Part shown: piece after piece, positions 44,134 to 53,819 of the stretch
Layout: each line of letters opens with the position of its first letter
Position numbering within the stretch: the stretch's first letter is position 1
Source: Bryopsis sp. KO-2023
Taxonomy: Eukaryota > Chlorophyta > Ulvophyceae > Bryopsidales > Bryopsidaceae
Length of the DNA: 64,000 bases
Direction: 5' to 3'
NCBI GenBank assembly: GCA_030272585.1
Contig: BSYQ01000001.1
Coordinates: 4,898,001 to 4,962,000, forward strand
Made by a program: the position numbers and the translations under genes
The notes under the pieces: model-generated
Told to the model about the DNA's origin: nothing
Seen by the model: only the letters and a program-made list of their open reading frames with translations
Databases searched by the model: none

Positions 44134-44553
44134 ATGTTGAAAAGTTTACATGGTTTCGGAGCAAGATGGTGGTGTATCGTGGGCGTGGGTGCGTTGGTGC
44201 TGCTGCACATGGGGGCTCGAGGCGACGAGGAAAGGGTGGCGGTGGTTGGTGCGAAGGCGATAAGAATGCTGGAGTTGGAGGTAAAGCGGCTGGAGGCAAG
44301 GGAGAGGGTTTTGCTGGAGGAACTGTCGATATGCCGCAAGGATAAGGAGTGGTGGAAGAGGTGGAAACGACGGACGCGGAAAGTATGGGAGAACAGGGAG
44401 TACTACAGGGAGAGGGGTTGGTGGTCGGCTCTGGGATTGGTCTGGGGCGACGAGGATGAGTCAGTGGGCGTGACTGGAGACGAGGCGTGTGGCGCGACCG
44501 GTGACGAGTTGGAGCAAGCGATGGGGGAGCCCGGTGGCAGGGCTCCGAGGTAA
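44134..44553 (+). CDS. Hypothetical small membrane-anchored coiled-coil protein (139 aa)
   Basis: A hydrophobic segment (WWCIVGVGALVLLHMG) near the N-terminus could be a signal anchor. A coiled coil (about 35-85) rich in Arg, Leu and Glu follows, then a Trp/Arg-rich patch and an acidic Gly-rich tail. An earlier Met at 44092 is in frame. It ends just inside the GATACCC-type repeat at 44550. No family recognised; coding status uncertain. Confidence 0.35.
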   Translation: MLKSLHGFGARWWCIVGVGALVLLHMGARGDEERVAVVGAKAIRMLELEVKRLEARERVLLEELSICRKDKEWWKRWKRRTRKVWENREYYRERGWWSALGLVWGDEDESVGVTGDEACGATGDELEQAMGEPGGRAPR

Positions 44554-44730
44554 CCTGCGCCTGGGTATCATGGTACCCATGATACCCCATGATACCCCAT
44601 GATACCCATGATACCCAATTATACCCCACTGATACCCACGATATCGTCGATGCCCGCCGATACCCCGCGATACCAGCGACAAACGCAGAAACGCCTTGAA
44701 AGACCGAGTCCGTCACGGAGACAATCAGTC
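44550..44730 (+). repeat. GATACCCAT minisatellite-containing repeat, left copy
   Basis: Begins GAGGTAACCTGCGC, continues with about ten degenerate copies of a 9-10 bp unit (GATACCCAT / GATACCCC), then GCGACAAACGCAGAAACGCC. A copy in the opposite orientation lies at 47598-47780. Confidence 0.8.
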
Positions 44731-44805
44731 AATCAATCATCAAGAGATAAACGACGAAACGTCGGCGCCGCAAACGACGAACCAACAAGACAACGACGGC
44801 GACCA

Positions 44806-45030
44806 CAACCCTCCCTCAGTTCGCACTTCCCTTCCACCAGAAGCTCACACTCACAGTTCGCGCTTGGGATCGTTCGCCCGTTCGGCGAAGCCGTTTTAGT
44901 GTGAGTGTGAGCGAGTTCTTGGTGTGATAGCCAGGAGCCGTTTCAGTGTGTGTCTGGAAGGGAAGCGCGAACTGTGAGTGTGAGTGTCTGGTAGAAGGGA
45001 AGCGCGCGAATTGAGGGAGGGTTGTGATAC
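44806..45030. repeat. Inverted repeat (hairpin) with about 60-bp arms
   Basis: The arm starting at about 44806 (ACAACCCTCCCTCAGTTCGC) is mirrored at about 44970-45030 (ending GAGGGAGGGTTGTG) with a few mismatches. The spacer is about 100 bp and carries GTGAGTGTGAG repeats. Confidence 0.75.
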
Positions 45031-45445
45031 ACAAGACAAACGGGCTCGAGGATGCTGGCTCCAGCGAAAGAGGTGAGAAAAGCACTTGTGGGTTCCATGT
45101 GCGCGTGCCCAGCTCAATTTTCTGGTTTATGGATTCTGGTAAGCGTTGCTAAAATCCATTATACTCCTCTGTCAAAAAACCCTTAAAAGCCTTGTTCGTC
45201 TTATCAACTACGTGTTCCCATACATACAAACGAACAAATCAACCTTCTTCCCTCTGTCATAGAATACTTGTCCCCATTATCTCTGGAAGCATAGCCCCAC
45301 CTAAAACAACTTGAACTGGCTCAACACAGAGCAAACTGAACACTGAAATTCATCAGTAAAAAAGAACAGGAGAAACAAAACATTTTATCTGATGCGAAGC
45401 AAAATCATAACACCAGAGAGGTTTGATTTCCTTTGAAAAATCGAA

Positions 45446-46533
45446 TCAACCCTCATATACAAGCAAGCAACCTTGGAACATCCTCATGTGTTTATAGTCA
45501 TCATCATTGCCTCTGTTCTTCCGATTGCGTCTCCTTTCTCTTCTAGATTTCTTGTCTTTCTTAGGTTTCTTTCTCTTTCCCTTTGTCCTGGCTCTGACTG
45601 ACCCCCCTGGAAGCATGACTATCCCCACCTCCCCACTCAACTCATCACCACCGCTCCCAATCTCCGTAACGAGCTTGACAGAGCCCTGACCTCCTCCACC
45701 ACCTCCATTCCAGGTCGATCCAGAAGAACTCTCCTCCGACTCCCCAGTCGCTTCCGGCCCGGTTTCCACCTTTTCATTGCCGCTGCTTGCTGTGCCAGGG
45801 TCCGACTCTGTCAGTCAGTCAGTCACTGGTTTTGTTTCAGTGGGTTTGGCTTCTGACGGTTGCCCTGGAACCACTTGTTTTGCTGTAGCATCTCCTATCG
45901 CACTGCCTTCGGCTCTCCCCTCCCCAGTGGCTTCGCTCCTGCTGTCCACTGATGCAGTCGATTCATCCTTGACCTCAGAGGAGATTTCTCCAGAGGCTTC
46001 CGGCACCACCTCCCCTGGACCGAAAACAAAACACCAAAATTATAAGGATAAGGATCATGCTATTTATCTGACACATATTTATAGCCGCGCTTCTTTTACA
46101 TCATTCTTCTCAGAAGTAGGCATGAGGATATCCAGCCAATAATACCATCGCCGACATAAGCAAAAGCAAAAATCAAGACTTTGGCAACAGGCCTGGCAAC
46201 AGCGGTCGCCACGGTTCTTTGCTCAGACACAGCTCTTCCTCCTGTCGTTTCGGCTTCGGCAGAATCCCTGTGTCACTTCAGCAATCGCCTTGGCGACTGC
46301 TTTGGCTGTGGCTTTAGCTATAGCTGGAGCCTGGGTTGATGCTATGCCTTTAGCGGAGCCTTGACCGATGACTTCTAAATCCACACCCGCTCCTGCAAGG
46401 GCTTTTGCCACAGCCTTCCCGATAGCTGTGGCTGCCACTTCAGCTTGTGCCTGTCCATCCCCCCCATCGGACACGGTGGAGGCAGACTGAGAAATCGCCT
46501 CCACTACAGCATCGTTGACTTTGACAATCGTCT
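45446..46533 (-). pseudogene. Possible gene for an Ala-rich to acidic/basic low-complexity protein, frame interrupted
   Basis: Minus strand. An exon from about 46533 (after TTTTATTCAG) encodes an Ala/Lys/Val repetitive helix with IGKAVAKALA and ATAKAVAKAIAEV. A second exon from about 46018 encodes an acidic Ser/Glu/Gly region, then after an in-frame TGA (in a TGAC repeat near 45820) the same frame continues with poly-Gly, a Lys/Arg-rich block (KGKRKKPKKDKKSRRERRR) and ends at 45446. The junction of the two parts is not resolved. This is either a low-complexity protein gene with a recent break or non-coding DNA with open frames. Confidence 0.3.
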
Positions 46534-47597
46534 GAATAAAACCCAAGAAAGTGCACAGCCACTCCAAAAGAGTGAAACAACCAAAAACGAATTCCGAAAC
46601 ATATAATATGATCGGTCCACGCGCAGACGATTTACGAAAACTGTGCATCTTTCCACAACCCAAGGGTGATATTTCATGAATGTGATTTCATGGCATCCAT
46701 GAAATGGGTTTTATCTCGGAGAAAACTGTGGCGAACGATGCTAAAATATACTGACACAGTTGCCACATTTGCCTAGCAGCCATTTCACAACTGAGTTTCC
46801 AGAAAACGTGAACAACAACAGAGTGTACTGCAGACACAATCACTCTACAGCGTTTTGCTTTCAACTCTAACACACTATCACATTCTCAGCGTTCAAAGAG
46901 ATAGCTGTTTTGACCTTTGAATTTTTTTTTTGAAGAAATGGGCGTGAGAGGGTAATTTGATGTGTAACATTACATATAAATTGTATTAAAACGTTTTAAA
47001 ACAAAAAACTGGAAACTCGAAACTAAATTCCCTCGTGTCGATCCTAACCTGTGAAGTCGATTTGTATAACCCTTCACCACTCCGCTGGTCGAAGTCAAAA
47101 GCCCGTTTTTCTTCCTACAGTTTGCCATGATAACTCGCCAGGAGCCATTAAAATGGACTTCTCACCTTGTCTCTTGCCAAGGTCACACAGCTTTCGTGAA
47201 ATCCCTTGCTGCGGATTTCCCTGAGCTCCTGACTCTCCCCCGAGCCCCCCCAAAGACGTCCCCATTTCCCCCAGGATCTGATTGCACGCTGATTTTTTTG
47301 GCTTGCTCACATATGGAAACTCTGGGCACCCTACACCAGACATTGGTCATTAAACAAGGGTCCTGCTACTGCTGCTTCTGCCCCCCCCCCCCCCCCCCAA
47401 TGCCAACAATCTTATCCGAAGCCTACAAATGTCCAAGACAAAAGACCTGGAAATCGTATCTATTTTTTTTTTATTTGAATAAAACTCTGGGCCCTCGATC
47501 TGAAAACAACCCACAATATGTGTATATATCAGCACTGGCACACCACAGATTTTCCGAAGTGGTCGGGGTGTGCGCTCTCTCTTCGTGCGACGTCTCC
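46534..47597. other. Intergenic region
   Basis: No domain-bearing ORF. Contains a 17-bp C run near 47382. Possible upstream exons of the preceding low-complexity frame could not be placed. Confidence 0.4.
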
Positions 47598-47780
47598 TCG
47601 ACGGGCTCGGTCCTTCGAGGCGTTTCTGCGTTTGTCGCTGGTATCGGCGGGCATCGACGATATCGTGGGTATCAGTGGGTATAATTGGGTATCATGGGTA
47701 TCATGGGTATCATGGAGGTATCACGGGGTATCATGGGGTAACACGGGGGTACCATGATACCATGCGCAGGTTACCTCGGG
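47598..47780 (-). repeat. GATACCCAT minisatellite-containing repeat, right copy (inverted)
   Basis: Reverse complement of the repeat at 44550-44730, from GGCGTTTCTGCGTTTGTCGC through GGGTATCAT repeats to GCGCAGGTTACCTC. Confidence 0.8.
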
Positions 47781-47866
47781 GTCCTCCCGGTGGGGATGTC
47801 CGAGGTGCCGACGAAGGTCAAAGGTGTGATGGGAGTGAGGGTGGCAGGGACTGCGCGAGTTGTTGG

Positions 47867-48031
47867 TGATAGTAGTGGGCGTGGGTTTGATGGGATATAG
47901 TACGATTAAGGGTAATGTGTACGACAGGGTTTAAAGGGCTAGGCCCTTCCTGTAAAAATTATTCTTGCTAGTAACCTGTAGCTTCCCTAAGGGGGAGCGC
48001 CTGTGTTTCGAAGGCCTTAGGGCCTATATCA
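47867..48031 (+). repeat. 5' LTR of element A (165 bp)
   Basis: Starts TG, ends CA, followed by the primer binding site. It aligns with the element B LTR through GTACGACAGGGTTTA and CTGTAAAAATTA. Confidence 0.75.
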
Positions 48032-50149
48032 TTTGGTTTCGGAGCTTAGGCAACTACAAAAGGAGGTCGAACCCCCCCCAAAGCGAGGTTAACCCCTAAA
48101 TTAGGGTAACCCACATAAATTCGAAAACGAAAGCGATCGCTAAGGCGACGCTTGGGAGGGGCAACGACGAGGGCGAGCACCCTATAGCAAGTGCAAACGA
48201 CGTCGTCGCGTCGTCGTTTGACGTCCTGGCGAAAGTAGTGGCGAAGATCTGAAAATCTGCAGATTCCTATAAATAGATCGACAGATCTTTGTAAGGAGGC
48301 GAACTCACAGTAAAGCGACGGAAAGGAGGCGAACAGGGGAAGGAAAAACGAACAACGAACCACGTCGACTCGTCGTCGTCGTTCGTTCGTCCCTGGCGAA
48401 GTCGCGAAAAAGATCTAAGAAAAAAAAGTAAGCTAGATCTAAGAAAAAAAGCAAGCCAGATCTGTGATCTGGAAAGGAGGCGAAAAACGACGGAAAAAGG
48501 ACGAAAGTGTGAACTCAGGGGAACGCAGGCGTCGAGAAAGTAGGCGACCTGTCCCCACGAAAAAAGAAAAAGACTTAGAGCGCGAAGTACGATTTTCTGA
48601 CGACTTGCCAGAAATCAGAAAACCCGCAGCTCAGTCGCTAACTAAACCCGTGACTGGAGGCACGAAAAGAGTGCGACTGGTCGTGAGAAAGGTCGCGAGA
48701 AAGGTTGGGAGAAAGTTGTAGAACGGGAGCGAGACTTTACCAGAAAGTCTGTCACCCCGTCCAACTATTAGACCTCACACTTTCCGTGTACCAATCCCGC
48801 ACCGCCTAACTCCAGACTCGATTACTAAATCGGCTGGAAACGAAATCACGAACGGGTTAGAGTCACACACGTTAGTCTGTCATCAAAACAGGACGGAGAA
48901 CAGGTCCAAGACAAGACCTGTCGCCAGAAAAGTTCCAGAAAAGTCCCGGGAAAGTCCTAGGATAAAACCCAGGATAAAACCCAAGACAGAACGCGAGAAA
49001 GTTCTGGGATTAAACCCAAGACAGTTCTGGGGTTAAACCCAAGGAAGTTCTGGCAACGGTTCTACGAAAAGTCCTAGGAAAAGTTCCAAGACATTCCTAG
49101 AAACCGTCCTGCACGCCGAAATTCCAGTTGGATCAACTCAGTGGAAATGTCTAACCAAACACCACAACTACCACATATCCCTCCTCCTGAGGAAAAGCGA
49201 GTGGATGAGAATCAATCGATTCCAGTGGTATATTCGAATGTGGTGCACCCACCGGCGCAACAGCTAAGGAAAAGAGAGTGGGAGAGACATGTCCCTGACC
49301 AGGTTCGAGAACCGGAAGGAAACCAAGACTTAGGACAAGAGTCCGAAAAGTCGTTGGAAAAGCCCGGGGAAAAGTATGACGAAAAAATGGAGGTTGTACT
49401 GAACCTGGAGGTCCAAAACCAGATCCAAAACGTACAGTCTCATCTCAAGGAGGAATACGAGGACAACTTCCTCTTCGTTCGAAAAGAAGTCCAGAAGCTG
49501 GTTGAGCATAATGCTGAGGTTATAAAAAGGCAGCAACAGATGCTGAACAAACAGCAGGAATTGTTGGAGGAAAAGATAGAATCTTTCCCATGGACCGACA
49601 ATCATCCCTTGGAAAAGTTTGACAACAAGGAGATGTTGAACGCTCAGATTGCCCGATTGCAAGAAAAAGCAGCTGACAAAGCTGAGGAAGAGAAGCAGCG
49701 GGACAAGCTAAGAGCTGAGAAAATTCTGGCGCTTCAAACGACTATTACTGAGATGGTTGGAGGAATGCACCTTCAACAAGAGACAATTGGCGAGCTTGCA
49801 AACACTGTGATTAAGTCTCGGAATAAGCAGGAGTACTGCCAAAACCAACTCCATCAACTCACTGACTTGGTGAACATAAGTTTAAACGTGCTACAGAACA
49901 TGGAACAAGCCGAGGAACAAAACCGACACTGGAGAGCGGACCGAGGCAGTGTAAGTTCTAGTTCTGGAGACACGGCAGGAGGACAAGAGTCGATGCAGAT
50001 GGTAGAAACCTTTCTATCAGACGCGACAGCGGAAAAACAGACTTTGGAAAGCCATCTTTCCGAGTATGTTGATTTGAAACTTGTGGAGACCCTAAGTGCA
50101 TGGAAAAGACGAGAGAAAGTTGGAGAGAAAAGTGTAGTTCCAGCACACG
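47867..50149 (+). mobile_element. Truncated Ty3/Gypsy element A (5' LTR, leader, partial gag)
   Basis: LTR 47867-48031 (165 bp, TGATAGTAGT ... ATATCA), two bases, then the primer binding site TGGT TTCGGAGC at 48034-48045. A leader of about 1.1 kb has degenerate repeats of AAAGTCCTAGGA / AAACCCAAGACAG type at 48930-49120. Gag starts at 49141 and is cut at 50149, exactly where the 5' LTR of element B begins. No 3' part of this element is found in the window. Confidence 0.8.
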
Positions 50150-50172
50150 TGATAGTAGTAACTCGGGTTTAG
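49141..50172 (+). pseudogene. Truncated gag of element A
   Basis: 343 aa, homologous to about the first 390 residues of the element B Gag: N-terminal Pro/Glu motif (LPHIPPPEEKRVDEN), VVHPPAQQL, a long coiled coil, then [18 protein letters not shown] and LSAWKRREKV. It lacks the Gly-rich region, the Retrotrans_gag domain and the zinc knuckle. The last about 8 codons are LTR sequence of element B. Confidence 0.85.
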
Positions 50173-50253
50173 GGTTATTGTGTAGTACAATGGGATGTAC
50201 GACAGGGTTTATAGGGCAGGGGGCCCTCCTGTAAAAATTAATCTTCCCAGTGA

Positions 50254-50290
<37 letters not shown>

Positions 50291-50322
50291 CTTGTGTCTC
50301 GGGGTCCTAGACCCCCTTATCA
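50150..50322 (+). repeat. 5' LTR of element B (173 bp)
   Basis: TG...CA borders, homologous to 47867-48031, directly followed by TT and the primer binding site TGGTTTCGGAGC. Confidence 0.75.
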
Positions 50323-50981
50323 TTTGGTTTCGGAGCTGGTCGAGGCCAGGTGCACTCCACAGGCGAACTCGCGCAACCCCCCCAAAGATCTGACCCTAGG
50401 GATTACTAAATCCCACAGATCTGGAACTCGTTAGTTCCAAGGGGCGTGAGAGGGCGAAGATACCTTTCGAGAGTGAGCGATACTCTCGCGTTGTCGCTTA
50501 CAACGTCCAGGCGAAGTCGCGAAACAATCGGAGTCCACTAGTGAACTGACTCTCAGATCTATAGATCTTTAGAAGTCGAGAGAAAAACGTCGGAAAAGCG
50601 CAGGAAAAACAGTCGTTCGGGCAGGCGACCGCGTGAGCAGACGTTCGAAACACGAACGTGCGACTGTACCCCGGAAAGTTCGGAAACGAGAGCGAGACGA
50701 CTCTGGTTCTGACGACCTGACAGAAACCAGACCGTCCACCGCCCCGTCCGATTACTAACAGTCACTCTTTCCGGAGGACAAGTACCGCACCGTCTGATTC
50801 CAGTCGGAATTACTAAATATCGCTGGAAAATCTCACGACGGATAGTAGCTTACACCCAAACACTGTCTGACACCAGAAAGTTCCCATCTTTTCCCGCGGA
50901 AAAGTCGGAAACAGTTCTACGGAAAAACCGAGAACTTTCCTGTTCGCTAATACAATTCCCGGCGGATTTCACTCAAATAAC

Positions 50982-53819
50982 ATGTCCGGCCAGACGCCGC
51001 CACAACTACCACCTATTCCACCTCCCGAGGAGGAAGTGGTGGAGGATAACCAACTAATTCCCGTGGTCTATCCAGATGTGGTGCACCCACCAGCGCAGCA
51101 AATACATGATTTGCAGTGGGACAGACATGTACCCGACCAGGTTGAGGAACCGGACGCAGACTTAGACTCTGAACAAGAGTCGGAAGAGTCCGGGGACGAG
51201 GAGTATGATGAGGATATGGAGGACGTCCCGACAATAGAAGTCACCAACATCCTTCACCATGAACATCAGCACATAAACGTCCACCAGCAGGAGGTGCACG
51301 TTCATGGTGTGGACGAGGGACAACTTAGGGACACAGCTGAGCATGTGTATGCCGCTGTCTCCTCGAATGTGCAAGAGGTCGCACAAAACCTGGAAGGACA
51401 AGTTCACGAGCAGGTTCAGCGTGCAGAGTCGACCTTAAAAGGCGACCTGAAAGAGGAATATGAGCAGTTCGTGCTCTATGTCAGGAAGGAGGCCCAGAAG
51501 CTGGTCAAACACAATACTGAGTCTATAGAAAGACAACAGAAATTGTTAGACCACCAGCACAAATTGCTGGAACAGAATATAAAGTCCACAGAGCGGATCG
51601 ACAGAAATCTGTTGGGTAAATACGATAACGAGGCTATTCTGCAAGAGCGACTCGATCGACTGCAGGAATCAGCCCGTACCCAAGCTGAAGCTGTTGATCA
51701 GACCAATGCGCTCAGGGAGAAACAAATTCTGTCTCTGCAAGCCTCTCTGACAAAAGTTGCTGAAGGTATGCGCCTACAGCAGACAACGCTGGATAACCTT
51801 GCTAGGGCTACTGATGAGTCTCGGTGCGAGCAAGTCGACCACCAAGGCCAGCTAGATACACTCTCAGGCCTGGTAAGCCAGAGCCTAAAAGTGTTGCGGG
51901 ACTTACACGAAGCCGAGGAGCAACGCAAACAAAGAAGAGCGGACCGAGGCAGTGTGAGTTCTGATGACACTGCAGGAGGACACAGGTCGATGCAACTGAT
52001 GGAGAAATTTCTATCAGACGCGACAGAGAAACAGCAGACTTTGGAAAGTAACCTATCCAAGTATGTTGATTCTAAGTTCAAAGAAACACTGAGTGCGTGG
52101 AAAAAACGGGAGAAAGTTCGAGTCCCGGCTCAGGACCCAGTTGTAGTGGGTATGATGGGAGCAGGAACTGGCACGGTCACTTTGCCGGCCACGACAGCTG
52201 CAGCCACAAGCGTTCCTTTTGTGTCATCCACTCCTCTTACCAGTATCCCATTTCCGGTACCACCTGTTCCGGATCTGAGTACTTTTACTGGTCTAACCAC
52301 GTTAGGAGGATTGGGTGGTCGCAGCCCATCGACAACTGTCGCAGACTCCGTGGGTGGAGGTTCTCCATCTTCCTGGGGTTTATTTACATCCCCAAGAACA
52401 CGGACGGCATGGAGTCTTGCGCCGCCACAAACTATGGCAATGGGCGCACCATTCGGCCAAGCGGGTCAACTTGGCACAGCCAGACCCATACTTAGTGCCC
52501 CTGTAACGAGTGTGTTACCACCAACGACATCCATGTTAACACAACCACTGACGACAGTTCCGCTGTCTGTCTTCTATCCAATCCCGGCTCTTAACACCCA
52601 ACCTGGTACCCAACCAGGGAACCAACCAGGCACCCAACCAAGTTTGGGACAATCCGTAAACCAATACGGAGCACCTTCCGCGAGTAACCCGTATTACGGG
52701 TGGGGTTCTTATCCCTCAACTCCATCAAGCCAGCCACAGGGTGGAAATCGATCTGGTGGTGGTGGAGGGGGACCCGGAGGTGGGCCTGGGGGTGGAGGCG
52801 GAGGCGGAGGAGGACCACCTGGAAGTGGAGGGGGATCTTTCCCTTCAGGACCAGGTGGAGGTGGGGGTGGTGGATGGCCGTACCACCCAGGTGGAGGTGG
52901 AGGTGGTGGAGGTGGAGGTGGGGGTCCTCCAGACCCTAACCAAGGCTTTGCTGCTCCGCAAGATCGCCACGGACGGATTCCGTCATCCGTTCGTATTCCT
53001 TTCCCAAAGGCCTTCTCAGGTGATGGTCAGCGATGGATCAGAGATTGGCAACTAGAAATGACGGTCTATTGCCAGACTTTGGACATCGATGAGAGCGTAT
53101 GGTTCAGGCTCTTCCGCAGTAACCTGACCGGAGCTGCTGCTCAGTGGCGAAACGTCCAGGATCTGCGTACAAGGGAAGGAAAAAGACATCCAATCACAAA
53201 TTGGATTGAGTTTGTTGAGGAACTGGTCCAAGCATTTGAACCCACCAGAATGTCTGATGTAGCCAGGCGCTCCTTACGGAACCTGAAACAGACTGGGTCA
53301 GTGCATCAGTACATTGTTGCTTTCCGAGAACAGGTACTGAGGATTCCCAACATGACAGATGAAGAACAATACTTCTTCTTCGTGGACGGGTTAAAGTTCC
53401 ATATCAAACAACAAACTGTGGCTCAAGTGCCGCACGGCATTGAGTTCGCGATCCAGACGGCGGCTCGTCTTGATGCTATTGCCTCATCCGGAGGAGGAAA
53501 CTTTCGTGGCCGCGGACGGTGGCGCGGAGGTAAAGGCCGAGGCCAAAATAAAAAGCAAAACCAACCCCAGACTGATAAGGCAAACCAGATGGGTGGCCAA
53601 CAGCAACCTCAGCCAGACCAGGCACAAAACATTGGCCAAGGTCGAGGTCGGGGACGGGGTGGTGGCCGAGGTCGCGGACGAGGTGGTGGCAGGAATCAAG
53701 GACGTGGAGGTGGAGGCGCAAATCCCAAATGCTATATGTGTGGAAAAACTGGACATATTCAAAGTGAGTGTCCAGAGGGCGAAAAGTTCAAGAAATGGTT
53801 AAACGAAAAAGCCGGATGA
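50982..53819 (+). CDS. Gag of element B (945 aa)
   Basis: Unusually long Gag. In order: Pro/Glu-rich N-terminus, acidic region (about 60-85), coiled coil (about 110-380), Ser/Thr/Pro linker, Gly-rich tracts (about 580-650), Retrotrans_gag domain (about 660-790, with [13 protein letters not shown] and AAQWRN), an RGG-type Gly/Arg region (about 815-910) and a CCHC zinc knuckle [14 protein letters not shown] at about 917-930. It forms the particle and binds RNA. The coiled coil and RGG box are extra to the basic Gag plan. Overlaps pol by at least 52 bases in the -1 frame; a G TTA AAC sequence (53799-53805) is a possible slip site. Confidence 0.9.
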   Translation: MSGQTPPQLPPIPPPEEEVVEDNQLIPVVYPDVVHPPAQQIHDLQWDRHVPDQVEEPDADLDSEQESEESGDEEYDEDMEDVPTIEVTNILHHEHQHINVHQQEVHVHGVDEGQLRDTAEHVYAAVSSNVQEVAQNLEGQVHEQVQRAESTLKGDLKEEYEQFVLYVRKEAQKLVKHNTESIERQQKLLDHQHKLLEQNIKSTERIDRNLLGKYDNEAILQERLDRLQESARTQAEAVDQTNALREKQILSLQASLTKVAEGMRLQQTTLDNLARATDESRCEQVDHQGQLDTLSGLVSQSLKVLRDLHEAEEQRKQRRADRGSVSSDDTAGGHRSMQLMEKFLSDATEKQQTLESNLSKYVDSKFKETLSAWKKREKVRVPAQDPVVVGMMGAGTGTVTLPATTAAATSVPFVSSTPLTSIPFPVPPVPDLSTFTGLTTLGGLGGRSPSTTVADSVGGGSPSSWGLFTSPRTRTAWSLAPPQTMAMGAPFGQAGQLGTARPILSAPVTSVLPPTTSMLTQPLTTVPLSVFYPIPALNTQPGTQPGNQPGTQPSLGQSVNQYGAPSASNPYYGWGSYPSTPSSQPQGGNRSGGGGGGPGGGPGGGGGGGGGPPGSGGGSFPSGPGGGGGGGWPYHPGGGGGGGGGGGGPPDPNQGFAAPQDRHGRIPSSVRIPFPKAFSGDGQRWIRDWQLEMTVYCQTLDIDESVWFRLFRSNLTGAAAQWRNVQDLRTREGKRHPITNWIEFVEELVQAFEPTRMSDVARRSLRNLKQTGSVHQYIVAFREQVLRIPNMTDEEQYFFFVDGLKFHIKQQTVAQVPHGIEFAIQTAARLDAIASSGGGNFRGRGRWRGGKGRGQNKKQNQPQTDKANQMGGQQQPQPDQAQNIGQGRGRGRGGGRGRGRGGGRNQGRGGGGANPKCYMCGKTGHIQSECPEGEKFKKWLNEKAG

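Noticed and set aside
43889-44716. 275-aa minus-strand ORF, Pro/Ser/Thr rich
   Set aside because: It runs across M2 sequence, the opposite strand of the 44134 ORF and the minisatellite; composition follows the repeats.
48464-48721. 85-aa basic ORF in the leader of element A
   Set aside because: The element B leader has related DNA but no matching ORF; likely leader sequence rather than a gene.
51013-51407. Antisense ORFs in the gag of element B
   Set aside because: Shadows of the Gag coding frame.
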